Of a stretch of 64,000 nucleotides of DNA, positions 33,448 to 44,057 are shown one piece after another. The notes below the pieces were generated by a model. It was not told the origin of the DNA, made no database searches, and was given only the letters and a program-made list of their open reading frames with translations. The stretch is taken from the NCBI GenBank assembly GCA_035048815.1, contig JAUCBN010000055.1:6497501-6561500 (forward strand), given 5' to 3'. Origin of the DNA: Abelmoschus esculentus (taxonomy: Eukaryota > Streptophyta > Magnoliopsida > Malvales > Malvaceae). Positions within the stretch are counted from its first letter, which is position 1; every line of letters starts with the position of its first letter. The translations under genes and the position numbers were made by a program.

Positions 33448-36400
33448 GTAATACAAAACAGCAACATGGTGTTATAAGCACATACATGTATAAAATAGTA
33501 AAAACATTGTCATAATATTCCAGTACAATAAACTTTAATTATGAAGAGATATTTCCAAAGAAGTAATAGATTACAAAAGTTATTCTAGAATTCTAAAACA
33601 TTTATAAAACACATGTAGAACGTCAATAATTCAGAAAATCAAGTTACTAATACAAACAAGTTTCCAAACAACCTATCTACCCTTCAACAAAACTCCAGGA
33701 TATTGATCCCCAAAATAGTATCTCACGTAGACGTTAACCCAAGCCCAAATAATACGAAGGTACTGACATAAGGGGTCACCTTAGATTACAGGCGAAATTA
33801 CCCCAGTCAATACTAGGAAACGTAAACAGGAGGCATTACCCTAATTGGAACAAGCAAGATTACCCTAGCCGAAACTAGGAACCAGATACAGGCGGGATTA
33901 CCCTAACCGAAACTAGAAACCAGATACAGGCAGGATTACCCTAGCCAAAACTAGGAACCATAGACAAGCGATATTAGCCTAGTCAAAACTAAGAACCGTA
34001 GACAGACGTGATTACCCTAAAAAACTAGGAACCGAATACAGGAGGGATTACAAGCCAGATCAGGGCTGAACCTTTAGCACTTCGCATCATATCCCAAATA
34101 TCCCAATAAAACAGTCTAAGCAGTATCACGCAACAATAACATGAATAGAAGATAATAAATACACCATCATATATGTATCAGATCAAGAATCAAAGAGCAA
34201 ACATGATATATGAAGCATATATCAATTCATATAATCATACTTAAAATCCAAAACATATTATTTATATGGAAAATTAGGAGAGCAGTCGTGTGTACAAGAA
34301 CAATTTATCTAATCAAGGTAAACAACGCTAAATCAGTCATATTGCACATAAAGTACACATTAACTAATCAAATATTTATAGATGTACTTGGTATTCATCA
34401 AGTAACTGAATAAGTACAATATACAAATTGTTTTTTTTAGAATAGACCGCGGTACATAAAATATGGGTTATTCTTACTATAACATCGTACATGTCACGAA
34501 AAGAACAAATATCTTACGGTATTTTCTTTTAGTATAGTGACACTACTAAGGGTGATCAAAACTCATGAATCAAACTTTCAAGCTCATTCAAGCTAAACAA
34601 ATCCCAATTACGTAGTATTTACCAAGTATTCAAACAGGTTCATCTCATGGGTATTCATTCCTAGGAGCAAACCGATATGAAATGATTCAATTAATTACAG
34701 ATTATTATTGTACAAGCCCATATATACCATGTTTTTCTGTAGTAACCCTCGATCGTTATATCGGTATTACGAAAGATTACATTACACGAGTTAGAATTCT
34801 CCGGATCTTAACACATCATATAGCACCTGATACAAGTCATTAATCAAAGTTCGAGATGTTGTGGAATGGTTATAGCATTTCTATTAAAAGGTTGAGTAAT
34901 TACAGTTTTTCCATTGTCACAATTAGAATTCAGAAGTCATGTTGCATCTTTCAATAAAAGCAATATCTAAGTCTCATTAGCATTACAAATGTTGCATTAT
35001 GCAGATCAAATTGTAAATTATAATGAAATCTAAAACACTAAACTCAAATTACGACACTCATTTTGTTGCATGACTTCAACATTTTCATATCTAAGAGAAA
35101 ATGATTTCAAGATTTTTTTCCACAAATTCTAGAACTAGAACAACGATTCATCAAACAGTTAACAAGTTATGAGCATAGTTGTTTCCAAAATGTATTTGTA
35201 AATGATTTTTTCTCTAAAGTAAATATCATTATGTAATTCAAGAATTTCATAACTTGTTTTGATTTCACCTTGAATACCATGATCACCTGAACATGAAGTG
35301 GCGTCATATCAAAACCCAAAACAGATTATAAACTAATAGAGAATTTTTTAAATTAGATCATTCAAGGAACTTTTACCTGAGATTCTAAATGCTCAACAAT
35401 TTAAAGTTCTAATTCAAAAATACAAACAGAAAATACTTGAATGTCCTTGCCCCAATATACAGGATCATTGACAACAAAAGTTATCATAGCCCTCTCCTAT
35501 AAAACATCATATCTTGACACTGTTGGTGCCTCTCTATCTGACAGTGGCATAGTTATCCGTTTTTTACATTGAGATGTAAAATCAATGTTCTACAATAAGA
35601 CACAAGTCTTCTAATTAAAAAGGGGATATCAGTTTTTGTATGGGAACAATTCCAAATGAATGCATATTTTAAAAGACACTCATTTCAATAGCTAAGTGTA
35701 GATACCACTGAACCTAAGTCTCACTACATATTACTTTATACCAAAATATGTGCACAATTTTCTCTCTTTTATAACATCTCAGCCTCCCTCATCCCAACAA
35801 GGTTCCAACCTAGAGTGTAATAAACCACGTATTGTGCCAAACGCTAAAACAAGTCTATAAAAATTCAAACGTTGATTAATGCATGTAAATGTCACCATCA
35901 AACTTCAGAGATTCAAAAAAAACTATAAATCATATTGTACCAATATCCCCAGCTATAATGATTTGGAGTTAATCTAGATGTTTGCTTATTAAAATACTTT
36001 TGTTCTATATCTTCTAATAAACATGACAGACTTTATAAGGAGTAAAAGCTTAAGAATTTTAGACTAGTATTTCTAAAGTATACCTAAACATTAGTGGGGA
36101 TGAAATCTTCTAAAAGTTAGAATCACTTCAAATTTAGAAAATAATATACATATAGGAAATGCATATTTCAACAGACTAGTCAAAAATATTAATTACAAAC
36201 TCCAAATACATTAAGACTGATAGCATCAGAAAATCTAAATCGGACGTCAGAGATGATTTTTCTTTCAATTCCAGGGAGCAAATTCATTTTCTTCTGACAA
36301 TGGCATAAAATTCTATTCTTACAAAATAACAAAATTTGGCTCCTAATTGTTTGGTAACAAAAGCTCTTCAAAAGCTTGTGATCAACACTGAATGTTGTAA

Positions 36401-37025
36401 TAATAAAAAGAAAGGTGACAGACAAGTTATAACGATGAGAAAAAAAGACAGTGACGGATGAAATTTGAAATCTAAAACATACCTTGTAGCCCCTCAAATC
36501 GGCACAAACAACAAAGGGTCAAATTATAGCTGTCTAACTTCGGATATCGGTGATTCTCTAACAAAGCTTCAACGTTATCAGTTTAATGACACGGCGGTAA
36601 CTGAATCGCCTCGATGAGAGGAAGAAGATGGAGAATCTAGCTTACCGATCCGGTGCTCATGGTGATCGAAAGAAACAAAGATTGAACCGATCTCCCTTAG
36701 GACTTCAAAGCTTCAAGCTTCGATTCCGAACGATTAGGGCACGGATCGAGCGAGTGAATATAGGTGTTTTGGTCGAACGAGGGTGGCACCCACAGTGCAA
36801 TGGCGGTGAACGGTATGACGTGACGATGGGGAGGCTGGACGCTGGGTAAGAATGAAGGAAGATAAAAGTTCCGGAAAAGAGAAGCTTCCAGATTGAAGGG
36901 AGGCTTTCTATTTTTTTCTCCTTCCCCGTTCCTATAAAATGGATCATTTATTACTATTTTATTTTAATATTATTATTTCAATATAAACCAAAGGCTTAAA
37001 AGCTAGATGAGAGAGTTAATATCTT
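33448..37025. other. G2: uncharacterised block inserted in element F
   Basis: About 3.6 kb, AT-rich, lying between RT and RNase H of element F. No credible terminus pair was identified; the first bases GTAATACAAAACAGC could be a decayed LTR start. It carries the 38-bp array at 33789-34052 and, at 36500-36900, a GC-richer segment with weak ORFs on both strands (36628-36849 and 36947-36705) that I do not recognise. A chromovirus LTR is the likeliest origin, by analogy with G1, H and J. Confidence 0.35.
33789..34052. repeat. Tandem array, about 8 units of ~38 bp
   Basis: Units are built on GGCGGGATTACCCTAACC followed by AAACTAGGAACCAGATACA. Unit starts near 33791, 33831, 33853, 33891, 33929, 33967, 34006 and 34043, so spacing is about 38 bp with one shortened unit. 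No coding frame is maintained. Confidence 0.85.
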
Positions 37026-37127
37026 AAGAGGTATTTAGCTCAATTCACTGGGTAATTGGTTAAATAATCTTATGATTGTAGGTTTGAGTGTCTACAATTA
37101 TGCCCTTCTTTATTTATTTATTTATAT
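37026..37127 (+). repeat. Possible tRNA-derived SINE fragment
   Basis: TTAGCTCAATTCACTGGG at about 37037 resembles an A box (tRNA-like TAGCTCAATTGG), and AGGTTTGAGTGTC about 45 bp later resembles a B box (GGTTCGANTCC with changes). A short TTTATTTATTTATTTA tail follows. Short and diverged; could be chance. Confidence 0.3.
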
Positions 37128-37552
37128 ATGGTTACACAGTTAAAGCAAAGTTCACCTCTCGTTGTTGCGATATTGTTTTCTTGGTCAAACTCTTTTTCGC
37201 TCTTATTTTCTGTTATGGCCAATTCGAGTTTTAATCTTGGAAGGATTCTCAAAACTGGAAAAGTGTTCAGCAACAAGACAATCAACATTATGCTTGACGA
37301 AATAAATTACTTATCGTGGAAACAAGTGTTATAATGCGAAGCCATCGACTAGAGAGGTTATTAACTGGTGATCTTCGACCTCCACCAGAGAAAGTTCGAG
37401 GGAGTGATAGCTCTATGAGCTTCAATGAAGAACATGAGATTTTTATGGCACAAGATAGTGCCTTAGCATCTTAGTTGCTTTCAATCATTAGCAAGGGTAT
37501 GCTATGACAATTTGTTAGAGCAAAAACTCCAGCACATGTGTGGTCTAATGAT
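37128..37552 (+). pseudogene. Ty1/copia gag N-terminal fragment
   Basis: After MANSSFNLGRIL the frame reads INIMLDEINYLSWKQVL, stops, and continues in another frame RSHRLERLLTGDLRPPPE then MAQDSALAS and LLSIISKGML. This pattern (Leu/Asn-Tyr-Leu-x-Trp-Lys, then a Leu-x-Gly-x-x-x-Pro-Pro block and a Gln-Asp-x-x-Leu block) is the start of plant copia Gag. No copia protease or pol follows; element F sequence resumes at about 37560. Confidence 0.65.
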
Positions 37553-37559
37553 CTAAAGT

Positions 37560-38144
37560 TCTTTTCTAATTTCTCCACAATTGTGTGGTCCACAATTTGG
37601 CCTATATGTGTATGAAAATGCAATGCTCACAGTTTTTTTAGCTGTAAAAAAATGTTCAACTATTTGATTGAAAGATACTTTATTATCAGAACTAACCACC
37701 AAAGTTTGAGGTTTCTCACAGAAAATTTGGTAATTATTCCAGCCTAACAAAAGTGGATCATGAAGATGATGAGATATGAATTTGAAGTATGTTATAAAAT
37801 GAGGATCAATAATGTAGTGGTTGATAGTTTGTCAAGAATTCCTAGAGGGCCACAATGTATGACCATGGCAACCACCAGTGTATCAACCAACATTCTGAAC
37901 AAAATTGCAGCCACTTGGAGTCAAGATGATAAATTGAATAAAATAATTGAGGACTTGGAACATGGGAAGAAAACCCGCAGGAAGGGAAAACTAGTGGTAG
38001 GTGATGACAATGAATTGAGAAAGGATCTTTAGGAGTTCTTTCACAACAGTGTCATTGAAGGTCACTCAGGGTCACATGCAACAACTAAAAGAATAACTGA
38101 GAATTTCTACTGGAAAGGCTAAGAAAAGATGTGAAGAAAAAGGT
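37560..38144 (+). pseudogene. Element F RNase H end and integrase start
   Basis: RNase H pieces read VYENAMLTVFLAVKKC, then RYFIIRTNHQSLRFLTENLV and YEFEVCYKMRINNVVVDSLS. The frame at 37760-38032 goes on with LNKIAATWSQDDKLNKIIED and RRKGKLVVGDDNELRKDL, then a stop and the integrase zinc-region SVIEGHSGSHATTKRITENF. It is cut at 38144 by LTR H. The same segment appears inverted in element I near 39690-39800. Confidence 0.82.
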
Positions 38145-39655
38145 TGTAACCCCCTCGGCCCGGTCTAAACGTCACCCGACTCGAACGAGCTACACGGGGA
38201 ATACCGAAGTTAATCCAGAGACTCGCCTCGATAAACAACCTTGTATTTTTTTCTTTTATCTTATCTAAATGTTTTTTTTAATTCTACATGCTCATACAAG
38301 GACTGAGTCGTTTTACAGCGGAAACTAAAGAGATACGAGTCCTAATTTTTAACCGAACATGTTTTAGGGACCTAATTGTAAATTTCTAGAAATTTATACT
38401 CTAATTGTGAAATTAAAGTTACCAATATTTAATTAAGTATATTTCATACTTGCACGTAAATTTTTAGCTTAAAATAATGTCTACAAGTCATCTAATTATT
38501 TTCTCAAAGTTCGGGGACTAAAGCGTAAAGTTTTAAAGTTAAAACCAACCTATAACTAGTATTGAAACACCCAATCCCAGTATCGATATCGACGTAAAAA
38601 CAAAAAGGGTATCTAAATGATACTTAAATATTTTGATACGCCTACAGTGTCTTGCCCGATTGCCTGCGTAACAAGCCACGTTTTGATACAGCCAAGACCT
38701 GGTATCGATACCATTTGAAATTGTAAAAACCAGTATCGAAACGAAAGTCAGAGCATATTGATACGCCTGTTCATTTTCATAATACCATTTTGAAACCAAT
38801 TTATGTGGTTTCGATACCCAGGCTATTTTTTCAAAATCTTGTGTTTTTGCCTAGGTATCGATACCCTATGAAGATGTATCGAAACCCTCTGCCCAGAAAA
38901 CACAGATTACACAAGTTTCATGTTTTAGACGAAATTCTAAAGTTCTTTAGATGCATATAAGTACCTAAAGGCATAAACTACATTTCAAACATTATCTTTA
39001 GATGCATAGTCACCTAATTCCACACACAACACGCGTAATTCACAAACGTAAATCAATCATAATATTCATAACATAAAATACTTCAAAAAGCCTCATCAAT
39101 TCTCAAATAGCTCAACATAAAAAGTTTACCAAACAATAAGTCCAATAACAACATATTCTGAAACATATAATTTCACTATTTCATTGCTCTCGACTATATG
39201 AGGTTCATAATTTAAAAGATAGTATACTTGAGCTAAGAAAAATACTAAAATAGGCATATACGACTCCTTTGCTTTTCGGTTGCTTTCAACACTTATTTCT
39301 CTGCATTACAAGGGAAAAAGAGAGTGGTTAAGCTTAAAGCTTAGTGAGGGACATAAAATAAAACACTTAAAACGTCACTTGAAATACAACCCATATTAAC
39401 TCAAATATGTAAGGTAAATCATGTCATGCTTCTTTTTAAACCTTTTTAAAATACATGGCCAACAACGCCAATGATAAAACCAGCAAGTGTTAACAAAAAG
39501 CATGCTTTCTAAGCAAAATCAAAGCTAACATGCTATTCACCTAGCAAAGCTTAATAAATCATAACACTTGCAATTACAAAATAAAAACACAAGTTTATAT
39601 TGGAGCTAGTGATCCGATTTGTACTACCCCAAATCGTTAGGATAAACGGGCAACC
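38145..39655 (-). repeat. H: long LTR fragment (Tekay-like) between elements F and I
   Basis: It begins TGTAACCCCCTCGGCCCGG, like the C LTR. GCTTAGTG is at 39339-39346. The right terminus is missing: at about 39655 the sequence turns into element I coding DNA, so this LTR appears truncated. Contains a cluster of TATCGATA-type motifs. ORF 38799-38539 arises from that cluster and is not believed. Confidence 0.65.
38558..38888. repeat. TATCGATACC motif cluster 1 (in LTR H)
   Basis: About eight GTATCGATAC or GTATCGAAAC variants, including two full GGTATCGATACC palindromes. Spacing is irregular, so it is not a tandem satellite. Confidence 0.75.
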
Positions 39656-39689
39656 GCATGATAGTACTTCATAGAAAAATCGATTAGTT

Positions 39690-40090
39690 CTTTCCTCAGC
39701 TGATCATCTTCTCCTACCACTAATTTTCCCTTCCTTTTAAATTGCCTCCCATCCCAAGAATATTTCCCAGGTAATCTAGTACCATTTTTCAGCTCCTTAA
39801 TAATTTTTTCACCTTTTCATCCTTCTCCCAAGCACTTGGCAAGATTTAATCGGTTATCCAACAAGAATCTTCAAGTCTAACAATTTATTAAAGGCTTCTT
39901 CTTCAATACTTGACCATTTCTACCTATCTTTCTTGAGCAAATTTGTCAATGACCTAGCAATCACCCCATACCCTTAGATGAATCTTCTGTAATAACTGGA
40001 CAACCCTAGGAAAGCTCTTAACTCCTTAACAGTTTTAGGAGCTGGCCAATCCACTATATTACTCACCTTAGTTTTATCTATAGAAATCAC
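39690..40090 (-). pseudogene. Element I: RT end joined to integrase start, RNase H deleted
   Basis: Reads KTVKELRAFLGLSSYYRRFI, then a piece of the RT-RNase H junction (EEEAFNKL). Near 39845 it jumps to KIIKELKNGTRLPGKYSWDG and RKGKLVVGEDDQLRKELIDF, which belongs between RNase H and integrase. Compared with element F, the RNase H core is missing, so an internal deletion is inferred. Confidence 0.72.
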
Positions 40091-40114
40091 TCCATTGGAT
40101 ATGATGTACCCCAC

Positions 40115-40853
40115 TTAATATAATTCTGATACCCCAAAATAGCACTTCGATCTCTTTGCAAATAATTTATGCCTTCTTAATATCATCAACACTTCTTTAA
40201 GATGTTGGATATGTCTTTCTAAGGAATAAGAATAAACTAGTATATCCTCGAAAAATACCAGAATTGTTTTTTTGAGTTGTTCCTTGAAGACCTTATTCAT
40301 CAGACCTTGAAAAGTTGTAGGGGAATTAGTGAGCCCAAATGGCAGAACCAAAAACTCATAATGTCCCTCGTGTGTTCTAAAAGTTGTTTTATGTATGTCC
40401 CCCTCCCACATCCTTATCTGATGGTATCTAGATTTCAAGTCCAATTTGAAAAAATTCTTAAATTGCCCTATTCATCTAATAGCTCCTCAATCACCGGAAT
40501 TGAAAATTTATCTTTGATGGTACCTCATTTAATCTTCTATAATCCACACACATCCTCCGTGAATTATCCTTCTTTTTAACCATCACTATTGGGGAAGAAA
40601 AGTTACCTTTGTTGTCCCTTATAACACCAACCTCTAACATCTCCTTCACCAATTTCTCAATTTCGTCCTTCTGCCAAGAGGAGTACCTATATGGTTTTGC
40701 TTTGATCATAGTTCCTTCATTGATTAAAAGAATCTTATGATCATTCTCTCTGTAAGGTGACAGTCCTTTAGGTTCATTGAAGACATCTTGAAACTCTTGT
40801 AAAAGGTCATTCAATTCTCTAGAGAGTTTTCTCCAATCTGTCCTAAACTCCAA
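40115..40853 (-). pseudogene. Element I reverse transcriptase
   Basis: Frame 40853-40491: NDLLQEFQDVFNEPKGLSP, IKAKPYRYSSWQKDEIEKLV, GNFSSPIVMVKKKDNSRRMC and VDYRRLNE. Frame 40444-40115: MDLKSRYHQIRMWEGDIHKT, FLVLPFGLTNSPTTFQGLMN and the catalytic box VFFEDILVYS, where the usual Phe-x-Asp-Asp reads Phe-Phe-Glu-Asp. One catalytic Asp is therefore changed in addition to the frameshift near 40450-40490. Confidence 0.85.
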
Positions 40854-40859
40854 TTGAGA

Positions 40860-41350
40860 ATTTAATACCCAAATAGAAGCGGAATAAGCACCGGTAACCC
40901 CTCTCAGAACCTTTTCACACTCTTTGTGTTCAATTCATTCTAATGGTCTAAATTGCACACCTACTAACCTAACCAAATCACTTTCCATTATGAATTACAT
41001 TTCTATAGTATCAAAATCTCATTGGATGGTTCCCAAAGTAATCAACCATTTTATGCTCAGCATCATGTCATTCCCTTTAAGAGGCAATACCAAGAAATCT
41101 GTAAAAATTTCTTGGCCTTGGACTCTCTATTTAACTTCTTTACATTTTCCTAAAGTCTTTAGTGAATTCCTATCAGCCGTTATCATTTTCAATTTCTTGT
41201 TCCTTACCACTTTCAGATTAAGTCTCTTACTTGCACTCTAATTAATAAAGTTATGAGTACTCCCTGAATCAACCAAAGCAACCAATCTGTTCCACACACT
41301 TCCAATTCCAATTTCATTGTGTTTCTTCCAGTGGCTCTCCATATTGCTTG
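40860..41350 (-). pseudogene. Element I protease
   Basis: Minus-strand reading near 41270-41235 gives VALVDSGSTHNFIN with an intact Asp-Ser-Gly active site, followed at once by a stop. Farther on are TDFLVLPLKGNDMMLSIKWL and TLGTIQ, matching element F in order. Several in-frame stops. Confidence 0.72.
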
Positions 41351-41386
41351 TAATAAAACTATAGGAGTTTCTCTTCTATTTTCTTC

Positions 41387-42620
41387 CTAGGTATTCAACT
41401 CTACTTCTTCCTCACAGTCTAGGAACACTTCAGCTTCATTTTCATCTTCAACTCCCTTCACTACAATTTTATACAAATGAGACCTTACGTATTTATGTCC
41501 TGGTGTGTATTTGACTATACACCAGAAGGATAATCCTTTCTTCCTACGCTTCTCAATTTTTGCTAGAGTTAATATCTTCTCTCCTCCGTTCTGTTCTCCC
41601 ACATTACCAGCTCTTTGATTAGTAGGACTTAAATTCCCAAGCGATGAATATGATCCCACATTACTACCTCCAATAACATTCCTCTTAAAATTACTTACAC
41701 TTTTGTTCACGGGCACAAACAAGGACAAAGGTGAACTTACTTTAGGTGGCACTACATTAGTTTTCTTAGCCATAGGAAAAAATATTGTTTCAACATGCTT
41801 AGCTAAATGGTAAGCAGCAATTAGTGTCTTTGGTTGTAACAAGGTCACAAATTGACTAATTTCTAATCACAAGTGACTCTTAAACATACTTAAAACATAT
41901 TCATCTGGGAGTCCTACTTGATTCAGTAAATGGATGAACTCATCATAGAATTTCTCCATTGTATCTACCTGTTTGAGGGAGACCAACTCTGCAAACGGGT
42001 TACTGAAGCCTCCATGACAGAAACGATCCATCAGGAGTAGAACATACTCATTCCTACTCAATCGATGGAAGTTGGGTTGTGAATTTGCCAAAAACTGGTG
42101 CCATTGTAATGCTTTATCCTCCAAGTGCAACATCACTAGCTTGATATTTTGCTGACTCCAGAATCATCTCATCTTCGAAATATTGTTCCACCTTGGACAA
42201 CCATCCCCTAAAATCTGAATCGTCAAATCAATGACAGAACAACTTATATGAGAAATTAAGAGGGTTTTGTTGGTTACTGCTTTGACCCACTCTATTTACC
42301 TCATTTCCCATCACTGGAGTTGTCGCCATTCGAATCTTTGATGAATGTTCTGCCACTTGAATGTTGCTTACCATGGGTGAAATTAAAGTCACCAATTGAG
42401 GTCCCAATATACCCGCTGAAGGAGTAACTAGTTCCCCTGTGTCAATTTTCTTTCCAAGTCCGATCTTTAAAAGCTTTTGGAAGTTATTCATCATGGTCAT
42501 CTTTACATATTTGAGCTTATTGAATTCTTCAATCGAAGCTTCCAACCTACGAACATTGGATTGAAGTTGGTCGGTCTCTTTCTTCCACTCTGGTACAGGT
42601 GTTTGATCTGTGCCCGCCAT
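41387..42620 (-). pseudogene. Element I gag
   Basis: The start is ATG at 42620 (MAGTDQTPVPEWKKETDQL), with a predicted coiled-coil-like Arg/Leu/Glu stretch. The capsid region (42136-41867) contains KALQWHQFLANSQPNF, LLLMDRFCHGGFSNPFAEL and FIHLLNQVGL. The C-terminal part (41848-41387) has TYHLAKH-like AAYHLAKHVET, then EKRRKKGLSFWCIVKYTPGH, the degenerate zinc-type segment also seen in element F, and an acidic end. Breaks lie near 42228 and 41860. Confidence 0.82.
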
Positions 42621-42692
42621 TGTAATATGAGCTTTTCATTGCCAACAACATCGCTTGGTGTCGAGTCTCAATCATCTTTTCGAGGAATGATG

Positions 42693-42706
42693 AGGCTCTG
42701 ATACCC
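42693..42706 (-). other. Primer-binding site of element I
   Basis: Minus strand GGGTATCAGAGCCT directly inside the LTR end at 42708; it matches the initiator-tRNA-Met type (TGGTATCAGAGC) apart from the first base. Confidence 0.75.
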
Positions 42707-42707
42707 T

Positions 42708-42985
42708 TGTAACACTCTGATTCAAGAATTAAATTTAGGGAAAGAGATTTAGAAAAAAAATGAAAGAAGAGAGTAGAAGGAAGAGGAAGAAAACGACAGA
42801 TCTCATTCAACATAAGAAAGAAATTGAAAAGTGGTTGGTTACACTGTTTAACCTAACCCTAAAACGACAACGTTCTAAACATATCCAAACGCACCGTATC
42901 ATTAACATTAATGACACTCTTAATTAAAAAAAGCAATCACTCATTTAAAAACTCCAACGACTAGCCTGGGATTAAGGTTGTTACA
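42708..42985 (-). repeat. Element I 5' LTR (278 bp)
   Basis: TGTAACACTC...GGTTGTTACA on the plus strand with the PBS at its inner (left) edge. Its short length fits Reina-type chromoviruses and contrasts with the 2-2.7 kb Tekay-like LTRs nearby. The partner LTR is lost with the truncated 3' half. Confidence 0.8.
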
Positions 42986-43506
42986 ATTGATAATATTATA
43001 TTGTCTATTCTTACACATAAAGAAAAAATCAAATATATATATGTAATGCATTTTTATGGATGGAAAAAGAGGGGATTCATTTCATTTTCAGAAAATTTTA
43101 TAGCAAAAAAGATTAAAATTTTTTAGACATATTGTAATAATTTTCAGAGAATAACAATCAATAAGAAAAACGTCAAGAAACCTTAATCTTTCGAGGTAAA
43201 AAAGGATCTCATCTTATTTCGTGTTTCCTTTTATTCGAATGATGATAAAAAAACAATAAAAAAGACAATTTAGATCTTATCTCGGTTTGACTTTGAACCG
43301 TCGTCGTCACCATCCTCGAACAAAGATAAACCGTCGGTGATTCGGTTCTGATCAAGCTAAACACTATCTCCTTTTTGAATCGATTAAGCTGGATTTGATT
43401 GAGAAAGAGACTATTTTATTTTAGGGTTTAAAAAATAAAATATAGAATTGAGAGGACGGAAGTCGCCGCACAAGCCTAACTGGAAAAATGAATATCATAT
43501 ATTTGT
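42986..43506. other. No gene seen
   Basis: About 520 bp between the element I LTR and the foldback element. Partly CG-containing (CCGTCGTCGTC near 43300) but without a recognisable frame or repeat. Confidence 0.4.
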
Positions 43507-44057
43507 TAGGGGTGTTCAAACGGTTAATTCGGTCGGTGACCGAACCGAATTACCAAAAACCGAATTAACCGAACTTTTAAAATCTTTAATCGTTAAACGA
43601 ACCAAACTTTTTTTGAAATATATTAACCGAACCGAACAAATTTCGGTTAATTCGGTCGGTTTTTGAATTAACCGAAATTTATTAATTTTCTTATTCAAAG
43701 TTATTACACAATAAAAATCATTGAAAATACTTTTTAGTTTATGAAGATAAATTGGCATTTAATTTAAATAATATCTAAACATGTGTAAAAATATTAGAAT
43801 TTTAGATTAAACATTATGATAAAACAAAACAAGTTGGATATAGGCTTAATAATAATATATATTGTATATTTAATATTTATTATATTTTGGATAATTCGGT
43901 TAATTAACCCGTTTCGAACCGAATTAACCGTTCACCGAATTTTTAAAAAAACTTTAACCACTCACCGACCGAACAAAGTTCGGTGGCCGACCGTTTTAAC
44001 TGAATTAATTCGGTTTGGTCGGTTAATTCGGTTTAGCCAACCGTTTGAACACCCTTA
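43507..44057. mobile_element. Foldback MITE-like element (about 550 bp)
   Basis: The left end GGGGTGTTCAAACGGTTAA and the right end CCGTTTGAACACCCTT are inverted copies. The interior is rich in GGTTAATTCGGT and its complement, so the whole element can fold into a long imperfect hairpin. Flanking TTA/TA on both sides is a possible short target duplication. Non-coding; ORFs 43448-43666, 43758-43516 and 43816-44058 are products of the repeats. Family (hAT-type or other) not determined. Confidence 0.75.

Larger units (their letters stand above)
39656..42985 (-). mobile_element. Element I: Reina-like chromovirus, 3'-truncated
   Basis: Minus-strand order: 5' LTR (42985-42708), PBS, gag (from 42620), protease, RT, an internally deleted RNase H, then the start of integrase, truncated at about 39655. 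Similar in sequence to element F, which lies in the opposite orientation to its left, with LTR H between them. Stops and frameshifts throughout. Confidence 0.82.

Noticed and set aside
33789..34052. CRISPR-like array
   Set aside because: Units are directly tandem and diverged, with no unique spacers and no cas genes; this is plant nuclear DNA.
36628..36947. Overlapping ORFs on both strands in a GC-richer patch, considered as a host exon
   Set aside because: No recognisable protein, no partner exons, and located inside a block that interrupts a retroelement.
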